From Tulasnella sp. 424 (lineage: Eukaryota > Basidiomycota > Agaricomycetes > Cantharellales > Tulasnellaceae): a DNA stretch of 64,000 nucleotides. How positions within the stretch are numbered: the stretch's first letter is position 1; each line of letters starts with the position of its first letter. Both the position numbers and the translations under genes were made by a program. This document shows positions 13,879-26,900 of the stretch, piece by piece. The notes below the pieces were generated by a model that was not told the origin of the DNA, did not search any database, and saw nothing but the letters and a program-made list of their open reading frames with translations. The stretch lies in contig WSUB01000029.1 of assembly GCA_019633425.1 (NCBI GenBank), positions 248,001 to 312,000 of the forward strand. The letters run 5' to 3'.

Positions 13879-15352
13879 TCAAACTTCCTCGAAATCATCC
13901 TCCATCTCCTCATCATCGTCAACAACTTCTTCGTCGTCGTCCATTCCATCCGCTCCATCCTCTCCTTTGATGCCCCCCTCGGCCTTGACTCGTCGGTCGC
14001 TGGGACCGGCCTCATCATCAAAGTCTTCCTTTGGCGGTCGCCCTGAATCCAATAGGGCCTTTTGAGTTGGGTTCAAGGTATACTTGCCGTGGAGGGACCC
14101 AGTTTGATGGTACATGGCAACTAGCCCCAGTAAGGCTTTCAGATGGTCTGCGGGCTGGTCCGTTGCAGTTTGTAATTCCTATCCCAGGAACCAAGAGACG
14201 ATGAGTGACTGAAGGACACGGAGTTGTGATAGGTCGCAAGATGTCATTTTACCTTGAATGACCAAGCGTCTTGCTGAGAAAATAGTTCCATAAGCTTATC
14301 GAGCACAACATTCCGAGCCTCCCGAGCGCGATGCTCTTTGCTCTTATTGACGACTGGTTTCTGTTGCTAAACGGGCCGGGCAAGGGATCAGCATTACCGA
14401 CAATCTACTCGCGAATGCTAAATGTTAAACTCACAGACAGGGCGATCTTAGCTTTGGTCTTGGCAGTTCCACTCTGTAACGCCTTGAAGTTGACACCAGT
14501 CTTGGCCGGAATAGCAGCTCCGCCAGCAGCAGCAGTCGCCAGTTGTCCCTTTGCAAAACTAACTCCATCCCCGTCTATTAAAATGATACCTCGCTCTCTC
14601 TTGTGGGCTTCTCGGTTTCGTTCTCGGACTTTGGCAGTCCAGGCCTCGTTAACCTCGGAAGGAGTGGCGTTTCCCTTGTGAGCGACGCGTCCGGCGAAGC
14701 GAGTAATGCCTGTAAGCCGCCAAAAATGGATGCGTCAGGGTGCCAGATTGTTGTCACCGATCCGCCATAACCTGCGTACGGGGTTTCTTAGCTGCTGGGG
14801 GGCCGTCGTCTTGTAGTTGCTCAGCAAACACGAACGTGTTTGATTCACGTTCGGTTGGAATGGTGTACTTGTAAGACTTGCTTTCGCCAGCGGTGTTGTA
14901 TTGAGCATCGTCAGGAAGAGTTATGGTGATTTTGTGCTCCTTCTCTCCTCTGGAATGCGCGTTTGGCTGGTGAGTAGGGAAGGCTACAGATGCCGTCAGA
15001 GCATTTTAACACCTACGGAGTAGTATTAGGAACTGTCATCGAAGCTAGATGGACTCCAGGCTGCTTGACTTGCATCCACTTCTCCATGAGAGACTTTGGG
15101 ATCTGGAATCGTCAAATGGGCCAAAGTAGAATTCAAAGACCCATAGTGTATTGAGATTCCACCAATAGCAACAGGGCCAACGGATATGATACCTACTTTG
15201 ACGAGCCACATGTCCGCCCCCATAGACTCTGGGGTAACTTCCATGTCTTCATCCACCGACTCCCCATCGGACTCGTCTGAGGCACCTATCTTGTCTTCAT
15301 CCTTGATATCGTTAAGCTCGACATCGTCTTCATCGTGCTTGGTGCTCGCCAT
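13879..15352 (-). CDS. TFG2: Transcription initiation factor TFIIF subunit beta
   Basis: Smaller TFIIF subunit (RAP30/Tfg2), which recruits and stabilises RNA polymerase II at promoters. ATG 15350-15352 opens an acidic N-terminus (MASTKHDEDDVELND). It continues GADMWLVK, and after an intron IPKSLMEKWMQVKQPGVHLA, the classic TFIIF-beta opening. EHKITITLPDDAQYNT belongs to the dimerisation barrel. RFAGRVAHKGNATP and a winged-helix segment follow (VAMYHQTGSLHGKYTLNPTQ). The tail is very acidic (DDDEEVVDDDEEMEDDFEEV). Length is about 370 residues with several introns. The gene converges with the CDF transporter, with 169 bp between stops. Confidence 0.9.
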
Positions 15353-15667
15353 TTCAGATAGTCGATGTAGCAAGGATGAAGGATGGGGAATTGGCCAAAT
15401 TCAAGGGTGGTGGGAGGTGGTCGTCCAGTCCAAACACAGACCACCGGACTTTACGCGTCAAAATGCCCCTGAAATCCGGATCGGGCGTTCACGATCGAGC
15501 TTCTACAGAGTTGGCTTACGGGCACGTCGCACAACACACGGAGACGATAGACAAAAATTGTATAAAGTAGATGCGGATAGCAAATCTAGACGATAGCTGG
15601 CAGCTTTTTCAGTGGAAAGGGTGACCGTTATTCACGTCCACCGACTCTCCGGATGTCAACAATCTCC

Positions 15668-16517
15668 TCAATCCTCGTAGCGAGATTTCCACTTGCGCTT
15701 CGGAGGCTCGGGCTCTGCCTCGGGCTCGGGTTCTGGTTCCTCACCGACAACGGCACCTGGGGCGGCTGCAGTCTCGTCATCGTCGTCCAATTCTACAATG
15801 AAGACCTCAGTTAGATATTCATCCTAACGACGTCACTGTCAAGGTCCTCACCTTCACCATAGGCCTCAGGGTGAGCCCTAAAGCAATCCTGCATATTCTT
15901 GAACTTTTCCACACAGTCTACGCCTTTGGGCTCCTGTTCGCTATAGACGAAGCAAGAGAACGCCTCCCGGAATTGAGGACCACAAGGACCGTGAGCCATG
16001 CCACCCAAGCAAGGGCAATCCCAGTTGATTTCTCCCGTCACTGGATCGAATGCGGCGGATCCAGCCTCCTCTTCTTGCTGCTTCTCGCCCTCCGGTGCGG
16101 CTTCACCTTCGTTGGAGGTGACCGGGGCGGCTCCAGCTTCGTCGGCGAGTGGGACAGCTGCTGTGACTTCCTCAGCAACAACTTCCGCGAATTGGGCGGA
16201 CTTGGCTTCAATGATGGCTGGTGTGGGAGCGGCAGCTGGAAGTGATATGTCAGCACGATGTCGGAGGGGTTCGTCAACGTGTAGAAAGATGCTTCACCTG
16301 CAGGCTGAGCTGGCTCTTCCATGTTAATCTTGCTCTGGGTTGCTAGAGCCCAAGCCGAGACACCGAGTACGGTCGCTGCACCTAGAGCCATGCGGGCTCG
16401 CGGCACAGCGGTTGATGACGATGCAGCTTGAGCGTGCAATGATCGCCCAGCGGTACGAGCGACGCCGCTTTTGATCCACGCTCTGGAAGAAGTTGCTCTG
16501 AAAGCTGTTCGTAGCAT
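15668..16517 (-). CDS. MIA40: Mitochondrial intermembrane-space import oxidoreductase Mia40
   Basis: Thiol oxidoreductase that imports and oxidises Cys-rich proteins in the mitochondrial intermembrane space. ATG 16515-16517 opens an Arg/Ser-rich presequence ([14 protein letters not shown]). A membrane anchor follows ([19 protein letters not shown]), as in the fungal form. A long acidic/Ala linker leads to the catalytic core: WDCPC (redox CPC), then [11 protein letters not shown] and [11 protein letters not shown] (two CX9C). The tail is Pro/Glu-rich and ends [10 protein letters not shown]. Length is about 245 residues. It is divergent from BOS1, with 215 bp between starts. Confidence 0.95.
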
Positions 16518-16732
16518 AGTTGACTGGTGAGATGGAGGGAGTTGATGGGAGATGGTAAGAAAGACGCGTCCAAAATTTGGAAACGGCCCGACGCTGACTA
16601 TTTGGGAGATGTGGGACCTGGAGTTCGATGCTGACTAAGCGGCGCCTACGGAGAGGGTAATTCCAACATCGACCACAGCAAGGTCCAACGTGGCTCGCCG
16701 TCCACCGCATTACAGAAACACAAAAGGCCACC

Positions 16733-17698
16733 ATGAACTCTCTTTATACGCTGGGAGTACGCCAGACAAGCTCTATCCAGACAGACTTGGATAAGATGAG
16801 GGTAGGAGACTTCTCAGCTGCTCTGCAAGGTCAATACTTCTCGCATGTCCGAAGGACCGGAATTTATTGAAGACCTTCTCGGCCGCATTACCCTAGGTCA
16901 GATATCAGCCTCATTGGCTGCTCTAAACCGGACTATTGACGACTACGACTCGATGGCAAAGCGAGAAATGATCAAAGCTAAGCAGGAGAAAGCGTATACG
17001 TATGTCCTTTCTTTTCACTTCGGGGTCGACAATATGCATGATTAACAACTTGTCATACATAGGCGAATACAAAAGTTCAGGGCGGACTATAGCGAACTTC
17101 GTTCACAGTTTGAGGACGCTAAGCGTACCGCTAGTCAAGCAGTGAGCTCGTTAGGTCCACGTTGCTCCTCCTCCCCTCGCTGAATCATAACTTTGCCCGC
17201 AGCGTCAGGCAGCACAACGCTCGGAACTGCTAGGCCCCGACACCCCCAATGGTGTCACTCGTCAGCGTTTCGCTCAATCTCCAACGACAACAACCCACTC
17301 CGAATCTCCCTTTGCCATCCCACCGTCGGAATCACCCTTTGGTCCCAATCCTTCACTGCGTCAAGCACACGCCCTTAACGAACATAGTTTCATTCAGAAT
17401 ACGGAAACTCAGCTTGACAACTTCATTGCACAGGGAAGAGAAGTTCTTGATAACTTGGTGGATCAGCGAAATATCTTGAAAGGGACGCAGAAGCGGTTAC
17501 TGGACGCTGCGAATACCTTGGGTCTGAGTAGAGATGTTATTGGGTGGATAGAAAGGCGAAGGTATGGACCTCCTTAATACTATCGTGAACCTCGGACTGA
17601 CGGTGGGGTTACATAGCAAGGAAGATACGATCATTTTCTGTATCGGTGCTGTGTTCACGTTCTTCTGCTTCTGGCTTATATGGCATTACCTTGGGTGA
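16733..17698 (+). CDS. BOS1: Golgi Qb-SNARE Bos1 (membrin/GOSR2)
   Basis: SNARE for ER-to-Golgi vesicle fusion. ATG 16733 reads MNSLYTLGVRQTSSIQTDLD. After introns an N-terminal helical region follows (SLAALNRTIDDYDSMAKREM, KFRADYSELRSQFEDAKR). A Ser/Pro-rich linker leads to the SNARE motif (VLDNLVDQRNILKGTQKRLL, then DAANTLGLSRDVIGWIERRS). A single C-terminal anchor (IIFCIGAVFTFFCFWLIWHYL) ends the protein. The DQR...LKGTQK and LGLS...IERR pattern is characteristic of membrin/Bos1. Length is about 240 residues, as expected. Confidence 0.9.
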
Positions 17699-17990
17699 AC
17701 GGCGTTTGTTACGAGCTGTATATTTATTACTTCATCCTACTACTGTCGGTTTTACTATCCTCCGTGGACCCGGTTTGTACTTTCGTACATCATCCCCGAA
17801 CGTGCCCACGCTCTAGAAATGGTTCCAATAATATCCTCTATGAACATAAGTATATATCTCTGCTACGAAGACAGTATAAAATAGCAATCAGCGAGTGGGA
17901 GCGATACAGCCGAGAGAGACCAAGACATCCGAGAGAGCTGCTCATGTACATTCCCCTGTGTAGACCGTGAAATAGAAAATGGAAAAACTC

Positions 17991-19572
17991 CTAGTGCCGG
18001 GACTCTGGACCGGATTCCAAATCCACCGGCCTGCGCTTCTCCTCTCCAGTCAAGGAGGAGTGCGAGTAGGCATAAGCTTTGCCGTCGTCATCGTCGGAGC
18101 CAAGGTCAGCATCCATGACGTTAACGTGACGACCAGCTGGTCGGTTGACGGGAAGGTTGACCATCTGAACGTCGTCCAAAACAGTCTCCTGAACGGTAGT
18201 GACCTGAATCTGTCCGGTTGTGCTCTTCTGGTGGTTGGCCACCCGGCGAGTAGCTACAGACAGGCTGATCCCGCCGTTGTCGGTGTTGGACCGAGAACGT
18301 TGGGAGCTGCTGAAAGTATCGCTTCTGGAATTGAGGGTAGCCATGAGGGTGTTGGTGTACAGCTTGGACAGGGCAAGACCAGGAATCTGCGGATCAAGGA
18401 CCGAAGGTTTAGTTACACCGTTGCCAACAGCCGACTGGATGAAGTAACCGACCATGTGCAGGTTATTCTCTGGAGTCCTCAAGTACATGATCAACTCGGC
18501 GGTGGCCGCAAAAGTGGTGACGGCACCGGTTTGGACGGTCAAGCGGATGAGACGAGAGATGATGTCTTCGGTGTTGCTGGACAGATCACCCTGGGCCTTC
18601 CTCTGAAGGACCCAGACGAGACTGATAGTGATGAGGAAATCGGCTGGAAAGCGCCTAGCGCGTCAGCTAACCTGCCGATCGATCGAAGAGGGGAGACGCA
18701 CTGATGGCTGAGCCAGCGAGCCAGACACCCGCAGACGCGTCGAGAAGGGCAATCTTGGTGATATCATTCAAGATGGCGAACTGTATGATGTCAGGCCATT
18801 AAATCTCAGACTCGCGGCTCGGGTTAGAGTGGAAGCAAAACTGACCCAGATACCCGTGACGCAGGCGGAGATACCCTGGGCCAGAGCGGCACATGAGATG
18901 AAGCCAGCGAGCCACCAGAAACCAGAGAGCTTCCAAATTCTCCAAGAGAAGAAAAGCTGTACTGTGGAGGAGACGAGACCGGAGAAGAGGGGTACAGCGA
19001 TCCAGGACCAACCTATTGAATGGATCGGCCGAAGCGACTTGATCAGCACATGACGAAAAAGGAGAGTTTCCGATGATGGCAACGGTCTTACCTGGATCGG
19101 CTAGCACGCCTACGTTCCCCCATCCTGAAGACAAAAAGTGCCACGCGTTGTGGGTCGTCTAGGGTTGGCATCAAAAAGGTCAGTTAAGGGGAGTGGGGGT
19201 ACGACACGCTTGCCAAGTGCTCACCATGACGGTCTGGATGGTGTCGAGGAAGAAGAGACCATATACCAAGGACTTGATGAGCTTGGTGTCTTTTGGGAAT
19301 GACAGATAGTAGATGTCTAAGTGACGGGGAAGGTGTTTAGCCGTTGAGGTATAACCAATACCGCCTGGGTTCTTACATGTCTGGAGGATGAGGATACCAT
19401 ATAGGCCATAGTTGAAGAGATATCCTAGCAGAAGGGGACCAACTCTGTGGAGATGAAAGGAGAGGACAATAAGTGGCTATCGAAAACCAAAAAGCTGCTA
19501 CGGCTTTTCGACGCACAAGAGTTGAATATCTGCTGGTGGTGCTGGGACCATGGCAACATCTGTGGAAGACAT
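17991..19572 (-). CDS. DUF6534-type seven-helix membrane protein, copy 1
   Basis: Member of a large Agaricomycete family of seven-transmembrane proteins of unknown function. ATG 19570-19572 gives MSSTDVAMVPAPPADIQLL, then a helix with LLGYLFNYGLYGILILQT. Further helices and motifs follow: LVYGLFFLDTIQTVMTTHNA, SSGWGNVGVL, and WSWIAVPLFSGLVSSTVQLF, then FAILNDITKIALLDASAGVW. LSKLYTNTLMATLNSR marks the end of the bundle. The hydrophilic C-tail carries a Ser-rich segment and TVQETVLDDVQMVNLP, and ends DLESGPESRH. Length is about 390 residues, with small introns between helices. The neighbouring gene at 20929-23080 is a paralogue in the same orientation. Confidence 0.8.
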
Positions 19573-20928
19573 TGTAGTAGAGATTAAAGGAACGACTTGT
19601 CTAGTAGGAGTAGATGGCTGAGACTGGAGGGGAGGAGGGCGAGTGAGGAGGGGGGAGTGGACCGGCGGGTAGTGAAGAGGAATGAAGTGGGCATGCTGTT
19701 TTATTTGAAGCAGACCTGTCGGGCAGAAACGCCACAGACCATGGCAAAAAGTAAATCAAATTGGAAATTTATTATCCCTGCTTTTTATTTTTATTTTTAT
19801 TAAACGCGTGGGTTCGGCGGCTTGCAGCAAAACGAAGCAAAGGGGGTTAAGGATCTGAGTGGAGGGGCGCGGAGACAAGATTTGTATCTGAGGTCTATTC
19901 CGTAATCGACTCAGGTACCGATATATTCATTTCCACTCCGCTTTTATATTGACCCATTTCTCCGGCCAAATCAACCCGAATACCCGAGTAAAATAGAGTA
20001 CCGGGAGTTGGGCGCGTGACGTCGGCAGCGGACGGTGGAGCAAGTGGGCATCGTCAATGACAGGTATTATCGCGTTGGCAAAAAGGTAGCAAGTGAATGC
20101 GTGGCAAATGATGGCAAAGGTTTGTCGACGGAGGGTCATCCGATGGGACAGACAAGACAGTGACAGCCTGTGCAAGAGATAAGTCCCAAGAGTCTGGACG
20201 CGTTTTAGTTTACCTTTGGAAGCTGATTGACATTTTGCGCATCAGATCTTGCAATCAAAAATCAAATTCCTTCCTACTCGCTCTGCCACATCCCAAGTCC
20301 CCGTCGCTGTCTTTGGCAATGACAACCATCCCGTCGTCGTCGACTGGCTCAATACATTTCGCAGGAGCCAAGCACTCGGTACCGGGGACTGCCTGAATGG
20401 TTGGACAGACCGACGCTTGGCTTCCCAAGGGCCAACACGAAAACGCGAAGTAAAACATCTGCACTGGCCTCCGCATGTAATTGGGGCGGGCCGTTCAGGA
20501 GGCCGATTGTGGCTTGTACACTTGCCCCGTTTGCTCGCCTCGACTCATGTCCCCATAACGTACCACACAGCCGCCAAGTCGTCGGCCAAGGGTCCATAGC
20601 CGGCTCGTGAATGAAAACGCTCGGCCATGTCGTCATCCTCCGCTAGCTTGAGAAAATCGGCCTCTGATCTCAAGACAAAATAGTGGCTTGCAACCACGGG
20701 TGCAATAGCATCCCTAAGGAAAAACGTGTTCATTGGTGCTTCTAGTCTACCACGAGGTTCACAAATAAAAAAGAAATGAAAAAAAAGAAAGGGAATGCCC
20801 TGGCCATTTCCTAGTTCCATAGATAAATCCTGATAAATTCGTTACGGTCCGTCAAATAGGGTAGCAAATAGTAGCTGGTTTTCTTTTTCCGGGATGAGAA
20901 AGCGAAACGCAATTCCAAGACTTCTTGT
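19573..20928. other. 1.36 kb intergenic region between the DUF6534 paralogues
   Basis: No gene I can support. It includes an ATTTTT-type tract near 19782-19801 just upstream of copy 1. A minus-strand open frame near 20545-20730 (MNTFFLRDAIAPVVASHYFV and on) has protein-like composition but no recognisable family, and it lacks convincing continuation exons. It may be a decayed gene or chance. Confidence 0.4.
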
Positions 20929-23080
20929 CTAGAGCCTCCTGGGCTTCATTCGATCTCCCGACTCCACATCCACATCACGAGGGTCAGGACTGTAATCGAA
21001 CTCGTCGTCCCGCTTGAACCCAAAAGACGCTTCGTCGTCCAATGCAGTCTGGCTTTGAGGCTAGCAGACATTCGATCAGCTTTCTTCTGTCTCTCCAGAA
21101 TTAGAAGACGTCCAACTTACGAGACGTCGATCATGAGGCAGATCAACCATGGCAACATTATCTTGCATCGTATGCGTTGTAACGGTGACCTCTGCTCGCT
21201 GCGATACCTGGACAAGAAGTCATCTCAGTTCAATTCAATGCAGAGGCCCGGGAACACCAACCTTCTTCGAACCAACGGCCGTTCCATCACTGGCACTTCT
21301 CCATTCCATTCCCCGGGCCAAAGTGCTCATCCTGCTTCGCTCGGATCCGTTGAACACCTCGCTTCGGGCATTCAATGTTGCCAAAAGCGTGTTGGTGTAC
21401 AGCTTTGCAAGAGCTAGGGCCCTATAAAAGACGCATTCAGTCAGTCCTTCAGGTTTGCAAATAACATTAGTCCTGGTCTTCGCGAAAGAACTCACGGAAT
21501 CTATAAAAAAAAGAGACCGATCAAAAGTCTGTCAAGAAGCGATGCAAGAAGACGGGCTCACCATATGCAAGTTGTTGTTCTTGTAGACCAAGAACAAGAT
21601 GAGCTCGGTCGTAGCAGCCGTCGCCGTAACGGCTCCAGTTTCGACGGTCGTTCGAATGAGCTCTGTCGAAGCGGTCTCGTCGGCCTCGTCGCCTGGGAGA
21701 TGCAATGAAGAAATACAACGTACTGCTGATCACATCGTCTGTTTGGGAGAAGCCAGAGTTTGCCTTGGCCAGATAGCTAACGAGGCTGATAGTGATCATC
21801 ACGTCGGCTACATGAAAAGAGCGCATCAGCACCGTCTGCAGTACGGAGGAGACACAGCGAGTAACCCACCAAGGGCCGAACCGCCAAGCCACACGGTTGC
21901 CGACGGGAATAAGCTCGATATCTTGGTAATGTCATTGATGATTGCAAACTACAAGATGTAGGTTGGTCAGGAAGTGTGCTCTTCGTTATAGACCAGGCTC
22001 GCCTACCCAGATACCGGAAACGCATGCAGAGATGCCTTGAGCGAGTGCGACACAGGCGATGACACCAGGCAACCACAATGACCTTGAGAGCTTCCAGATA
22101 CGCCTGCCGAGACAAAGGAAAAGCGAGGATACTTTCAGGGTCAACCGCCAAAGGAATGATATATTGGTGGTTTATGCCGCACCAAGAGAAGAACAGTTGA
22201 ACGGTGCAAGATACGATCCCCGAACTGCACGGAAAGAAGAGGGTCGGTTGATTAGCAACAGTAGCAGGAATGTTGCAAGCGGAGGGCAGCTTACAATAAC
22301 GGAACGGCGATCCAGGACCAGCCTGTGAATAGGAAAAAACGCAAAAGATAGTTGGAGTGAGTTTAAAGGGTCATCATCGAATGGATACCACATGACACAG
22401 CATAAGCGAGCAGAGACACTCCCCGATACGCGGGTCTCGTGTACCTGAGATGCACCCCCCACCTCGACTCGGAACCGCCCGATCCGGGGAAGCGTCGTGA
22501 AAAAGCGCAGCTTGACAGACGGCAACACTCACCAGGGTCTTCAAGCACACCCAGGTCTCCCCATCCCCTCGACAAAAAGTGCCAGGCGTTGTGAGTTGTC
22601 TGATGACCAAGGGGCAAGCTTCAGTTGAGGCCACTCTCGTTATCGCCCAAGCGACCACACGTACCAGGGCGGTCTGGAGACAGTCAACGGCAAAGAGACC
22701 ATACACCAACGATTTTACATAGACGGAATCTCTCGGGAATGATAAAAAGTAAATGTCTATCCAAAAGAGTCAGCCTGCTTTTCTACCTTGCACTCATGGT
22801 CTTGGCCTCGCAAGTACTCACACACTTGAAGACATAATACACCAAACAACCCCCAGTTGAAGAGATACCTGTACGCATCATCGGCCAGTCTCAGCCTATG
22901 CCCGAGCTTCGCGATCACAGTAATAATTACCCAAGCAGGAGTGGACCGACTCTATCAACCGACGGGCAATCAAAGAGGAAAAAATCCCATCAGTGCCTGG
23001 AAGTCCTCTCGTCATCAGCGGAGAAGCGCGTACAAAAGAGTGATATCTTCGGGAACTCCGGGGACCTGCGTCGACGACAT
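20929..23080 (-). CDS. DUF6534-type seven-helix membrane protein, copy 2
   Basis: Paralogue of the gene at 17991-19572, with matching order of motifs. The start at ATG 23078-23080 reads MSSTQVPGVPEDITL, then after an intron VGPLLLGYLFNWGLFGVLCL. Also present are YFLSFPRDSVYVKSLVYGLF, TTHNAWHFLSRGWGDLGVLE, WSWIAVPLL, and ALAKLYTNTLLATLNARSEV. The tail contains TTHTMQDNVAMVDLPHDRRL, joined to PQSQTALDDEASFGFKRDDE. It ends GDRMKPRRL with TAG at 20929-20931. Introns sit at corresponding places in both copies, so this looks like a tandem duplication. The longer genomic span comes from slightly longer introns. The function of the family is unknown. Confidence 0.75.
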
Positions 23081-23196
23081 GACCGATCGCAAAGCAGAGT
23101 AGAGACAAGAAAACTCGAGTAGCGAAAAGGGAGAGGGGGGGTGGGATTGAGGCGAGAGAGGGCGGGACGGGCGGTCTCAAAAGCCCCAGCCAATGC

Positions 23197-23203
23197 TATA
23201 TAT
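23197..23203 (-). promoter_or_regulatory. TATA-like box upstream of DUF6534 copy 2
   Basis: ATATATA read on the minus strand, about 117 bp upstream of the start codon at 23080. Confidence 0.4.
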
Positions 23204-23917
23204 CTTTAGGACTAGGGCTTGACGCGCGAACATCGTGGTGTGCAATAGAAACAGAATCGAGGGGGACATTCGAGTCGCCGTAGGGGTTGGCCTGAGGAAA
23301 AGAGCAAGAGAGTCCCAGGCCTGCCTAATGGAATTCGAAGCATTCCACCATTGAAATGTAAAACGGGATAAGCGAATGTTAATCTGTATAGCAAACCCTC
23401 CCAGAGCGTGACCCCTAAGGCGGGTACGAGGTTTTATGAATCCGAACCATGCGTTCGAAGCCACTCCAGACAGAACCATGCCAAAAGCCATGACCGCTGA
23501 GCCCGACAACGATGAGATGGTGAAGGGAAAGGTGGGGCGACCGCACTTGAAATATTCCCAAGCGTAGGGTCGACCATTTTTTGTCGAGTCCCTCACCGTG
23601 GATCCATCGAATCGGATCCCAGCTGCTTCAATATCGGCGACATTCCCAGGAATTTGGAGCTGCTCAGCTTCAACTCGACATCCACTCTCACGCCCTGGCG
23701 CCCCCGACTTTACTTAATTTATTGGCAGCAACGTCATCAACTCGCCTCTTTCGATTGCGCAGATCACAGACCTCATGTCCTCGAAAATCACTCGTTCAGG
23801 GAGCCGCAAATTAGTCCATAGGGTTGAAGGGAGTAGTTAATATCTATCTGTACACTAGAATAAGACACTGTCCGACACAAAACAAGGAAAAAAAAACCTG
23901 GAAAGGCGAGCCCTACA
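23204..23917. other. Intergenic region upstream of DUF6534 copy 2
   Basis: Just over 700 bp between the promoter of DUF6534 copy 2 and the 3' end of the Sec7 gene. A minus-strand open frame of 139 codons (23177-23596) resembles nothing I know and probably reflects composition. No repeats are seen. Confidence 0.5.
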
Positions 23918-26900
23918 TCAAATCGGCTTCACTACATTGAGGAAGGACAGAACGAGTGGGATCAAACTGTTCTGCTGCACAATGAGCAACAAATCGTGCC
24001 CACTCTTGGCCGTACCCCTTCCACCGAACCCACCACTGCTACCAACACTCGCCTCCTCGCGACCCGGAGGGTTTCCTGAACCAGGACGACGTCCAAATCC
24101 TGCGAACCCCGCTCCGTTTCGGCTTGGAGGTCCGCCCCGACCTCCACTATCCCCTTTCGCATTCTCGTCCGGAACGATGAGAGCATCCCTCAACACTCGC
24201 AGAGCCACAGCTTCAGCCGCACGTCGCACCTTGGGCGAGACAGGTCCAACCGCTGTAGGCATCTCGGTTCGGCACTTGCCAATCTGCTTCTCCAAAGTTG
24301 ACGTCCAATTCGTGTGTTCCGCCCGACTCTCCACACTGAACAGATACTTGCGAGCCAACCCTGCGTGATTCGTAAACGAGACTTTGAATGTGTGCCTCAT
24401 AAATGGCCGCTCTACTGCAAACGTCTTGCTAAGGGGGATGCCCGTATACATGTTCGCATTTGCACCAGTACGAGCGAAGATGGCCGTCTTCGTACCAAGG
24501 GCGTTCCCTATCACTCTAAACGACATCTCGTTCGAAGTTGCAAAACTGAGAAAGGGTGGTTCGAAGAGGAGGTCTTGTCCTTGAAGATGCACGCCAAAGT
24601 CGGGATCAGGCGCCGGGATTCGGATAGTGATGGTGTCCGACGGAATCCTCGTTGTCAACCGAGGAGGAATGTTGGCTGGCGATATCATGGCTTCCCTCAA
24701 TGGAACCGACGGGTCCGCGGCTTGTGCCAACTTCTCTGACTTGATGGACTGGTAGATCTTTTCCAGGATCTCATCTGGTACCTCCATTCCGCGGTCCCAA
24801 ATACGAACGGCATCGATGAAGTCTCGACTAGAGATGTCCCGGTTCGGGAAACTAAAGACCCCTCCTGCTAGCGTGATATCTGAATCGAGGTCCGAATGCA
24901 GCGCATCGTTCAACTGCATCATCGCAAACACCAATCTTGCCGCCGTCTCCTTGTCGTATGCCACAACACCGGTATTGGCTTCGAACCATCGCCCCGCAAA
25001 GGTGATGAGCATGTGTTCCAGCAGAGCCGCGTCGTTTGGAATCCGTATCGACAACAAGAACGCTCGAAGCGCGTTGTCGATCCGCACCCCGGCAAAGCCA
25101 AATCGGTCGATGAACGTCTTCAACACGGCTTTGTTCGCTTTGCGAGACAAATACTCTCCGAGCTGTGCCCGGTCGAGGTCGATGGTGCGGAAGAGGAGGT
25201 TGGCAACTGTGAGCGGATCATCCTTGAGTTTCGTCTTATCCAAGAACGCTTTGAGAGCATGATCTGGATTATTGGAGAACCGCTGTATGAAGGATCGGAT
25301 GGATGGATGACGATTGAAATCAGCTCCCAGTGTCGCACTATCACCGTCCCGCGATGGATCAAAGTCGAGCTTGCCGAGCTCTACGATGCTCTTGACCGCA
25401 AACATTTGGTCCAACGCTGCCTTGCCATTGTCGCGCCCATGCTCCTCATCTACGGGTTTGGCGATGACCAGTATATCGGTAAAGAGGAAAAGGTACCGAT
25501 CCTTGATCGTGTTCTTGTCGATGACCTGGAACGCCTTGGACATTAATAACAGCTTGCGAGGGGGTTGGTCCAGAACGTTGGACCGAGTGGGGTCTTTGGC
25601 AGCATGCTCGAGGACGGAGTCGAGCTTCTGCAAGATGTGGTTCGTTCGACGTTCCTCCAGGCGGGCCGCGTTTTCACGGGCAGCAGAGGAAGCGAAGGAG
25701 TAAGCAGATGGATGCGGAGACGTCTGAGGTGGTTGCATAAGTCCCATGGGCATGGGGGGGAAGTCGTTTGACATGGGAGTCGCGACAGGCGGTGTTTCGG
25801 ATGTCGTTTCTGACATAAAGCTCTCCTGTTGACCCGGAGGCTCCGACGTAAACTCCAATGCTGGCAGCGTCATGCCATCGTGGGACTTGGGTTTCTGGGC
25901 AGCACGGTTTCTACCAGAGTCTTCTCTCTCTGTTGCACTATCGCTTGTAAGATTGGACGACTGCAACTCTGCCAGCGATGGCTTCCTCTCTGGAGGCTTC
26001 ATCGCTGTTCCGGGAGGCACTATCTCCACGACTGGAGCGGCTGGTTGAGTGGGCTCGGCTTGAGAAGAACTCAGCCAGCCCTTCGTACTAAACCACTTCC
26101 TGACACCGTCCTTCTGATGCAATCCGCCTGGTGTGACGGAGCGTTCGGCTTGAGCTGAGGCTTTGAGCGAGCCGTTCCTCGACAGACTCCGTACGCCACT
26201 CTCGGCCGGAGGTGAAGGTGTCTTCCCTGCATTTCCAGACTTGGGTACGGCCGGCTTTGCTTCCATCTGTTTCTTCTCCTCTTGTAGTTTAGCGAGGCCT
26301 GGAAATGGGTTTAACTTTTGATCCGCATATCTCGCGAGATCAGCAGCTGAAGCAGGAGGGACTGGCGACACTCCCCCACGAGGGGCAGGTACGGCAACGG
26401 GGGGCGGGAGAGACAAGGCGGAAGAAGAGGCTGTCGCATTCAACGGCGTAGCGAGATTCGTCACGCTATTCTGACTGGCGGCGCTTTCTCGACTGGAATC
26501 TGGCTGCTTGCCGTTGGCGGAGCTGCCTGATCGTGGCCTCCGACCCCCACCCATGCCTAGACTCGATCCACTCCTTGTCAATGCTTTGACCTTTTCCCAG
26601 GTAGACTCTCCCTTCTTCCTTTCCTTGGTCTCGACGGGAGGAGCGCCCCGAGCCTCGCGTTGTACCTCTTCCCACTCTTCTATCTGTTCCACCGGATCAG
26701 GTGTCTTATTCTGAACCTGAGAGGCAGCAAGTTGCGAGGAGGAAGTGCCCGAAGCAGCTGACTCGGAGACATTGCTCATGCGAGCTGAAGGCGTTTCGGA
26801 CCGATGCAGCTGTTTCTGGGGCGGGGACGTAGAAGTTGCAGAAATAGGGGTTTCGGGTGGAGTGCCAGAGTTATCTTGAGGCGACGCATAGCTATTCGTG

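Noticed and set aside
23177..23596. 139-codon minus-strand frame upstream of DUF6534 copy 2
   Set aside because: Overlaps the TATA-like promoter of that gene. The sequence shows no family features or helices in a sensible order.
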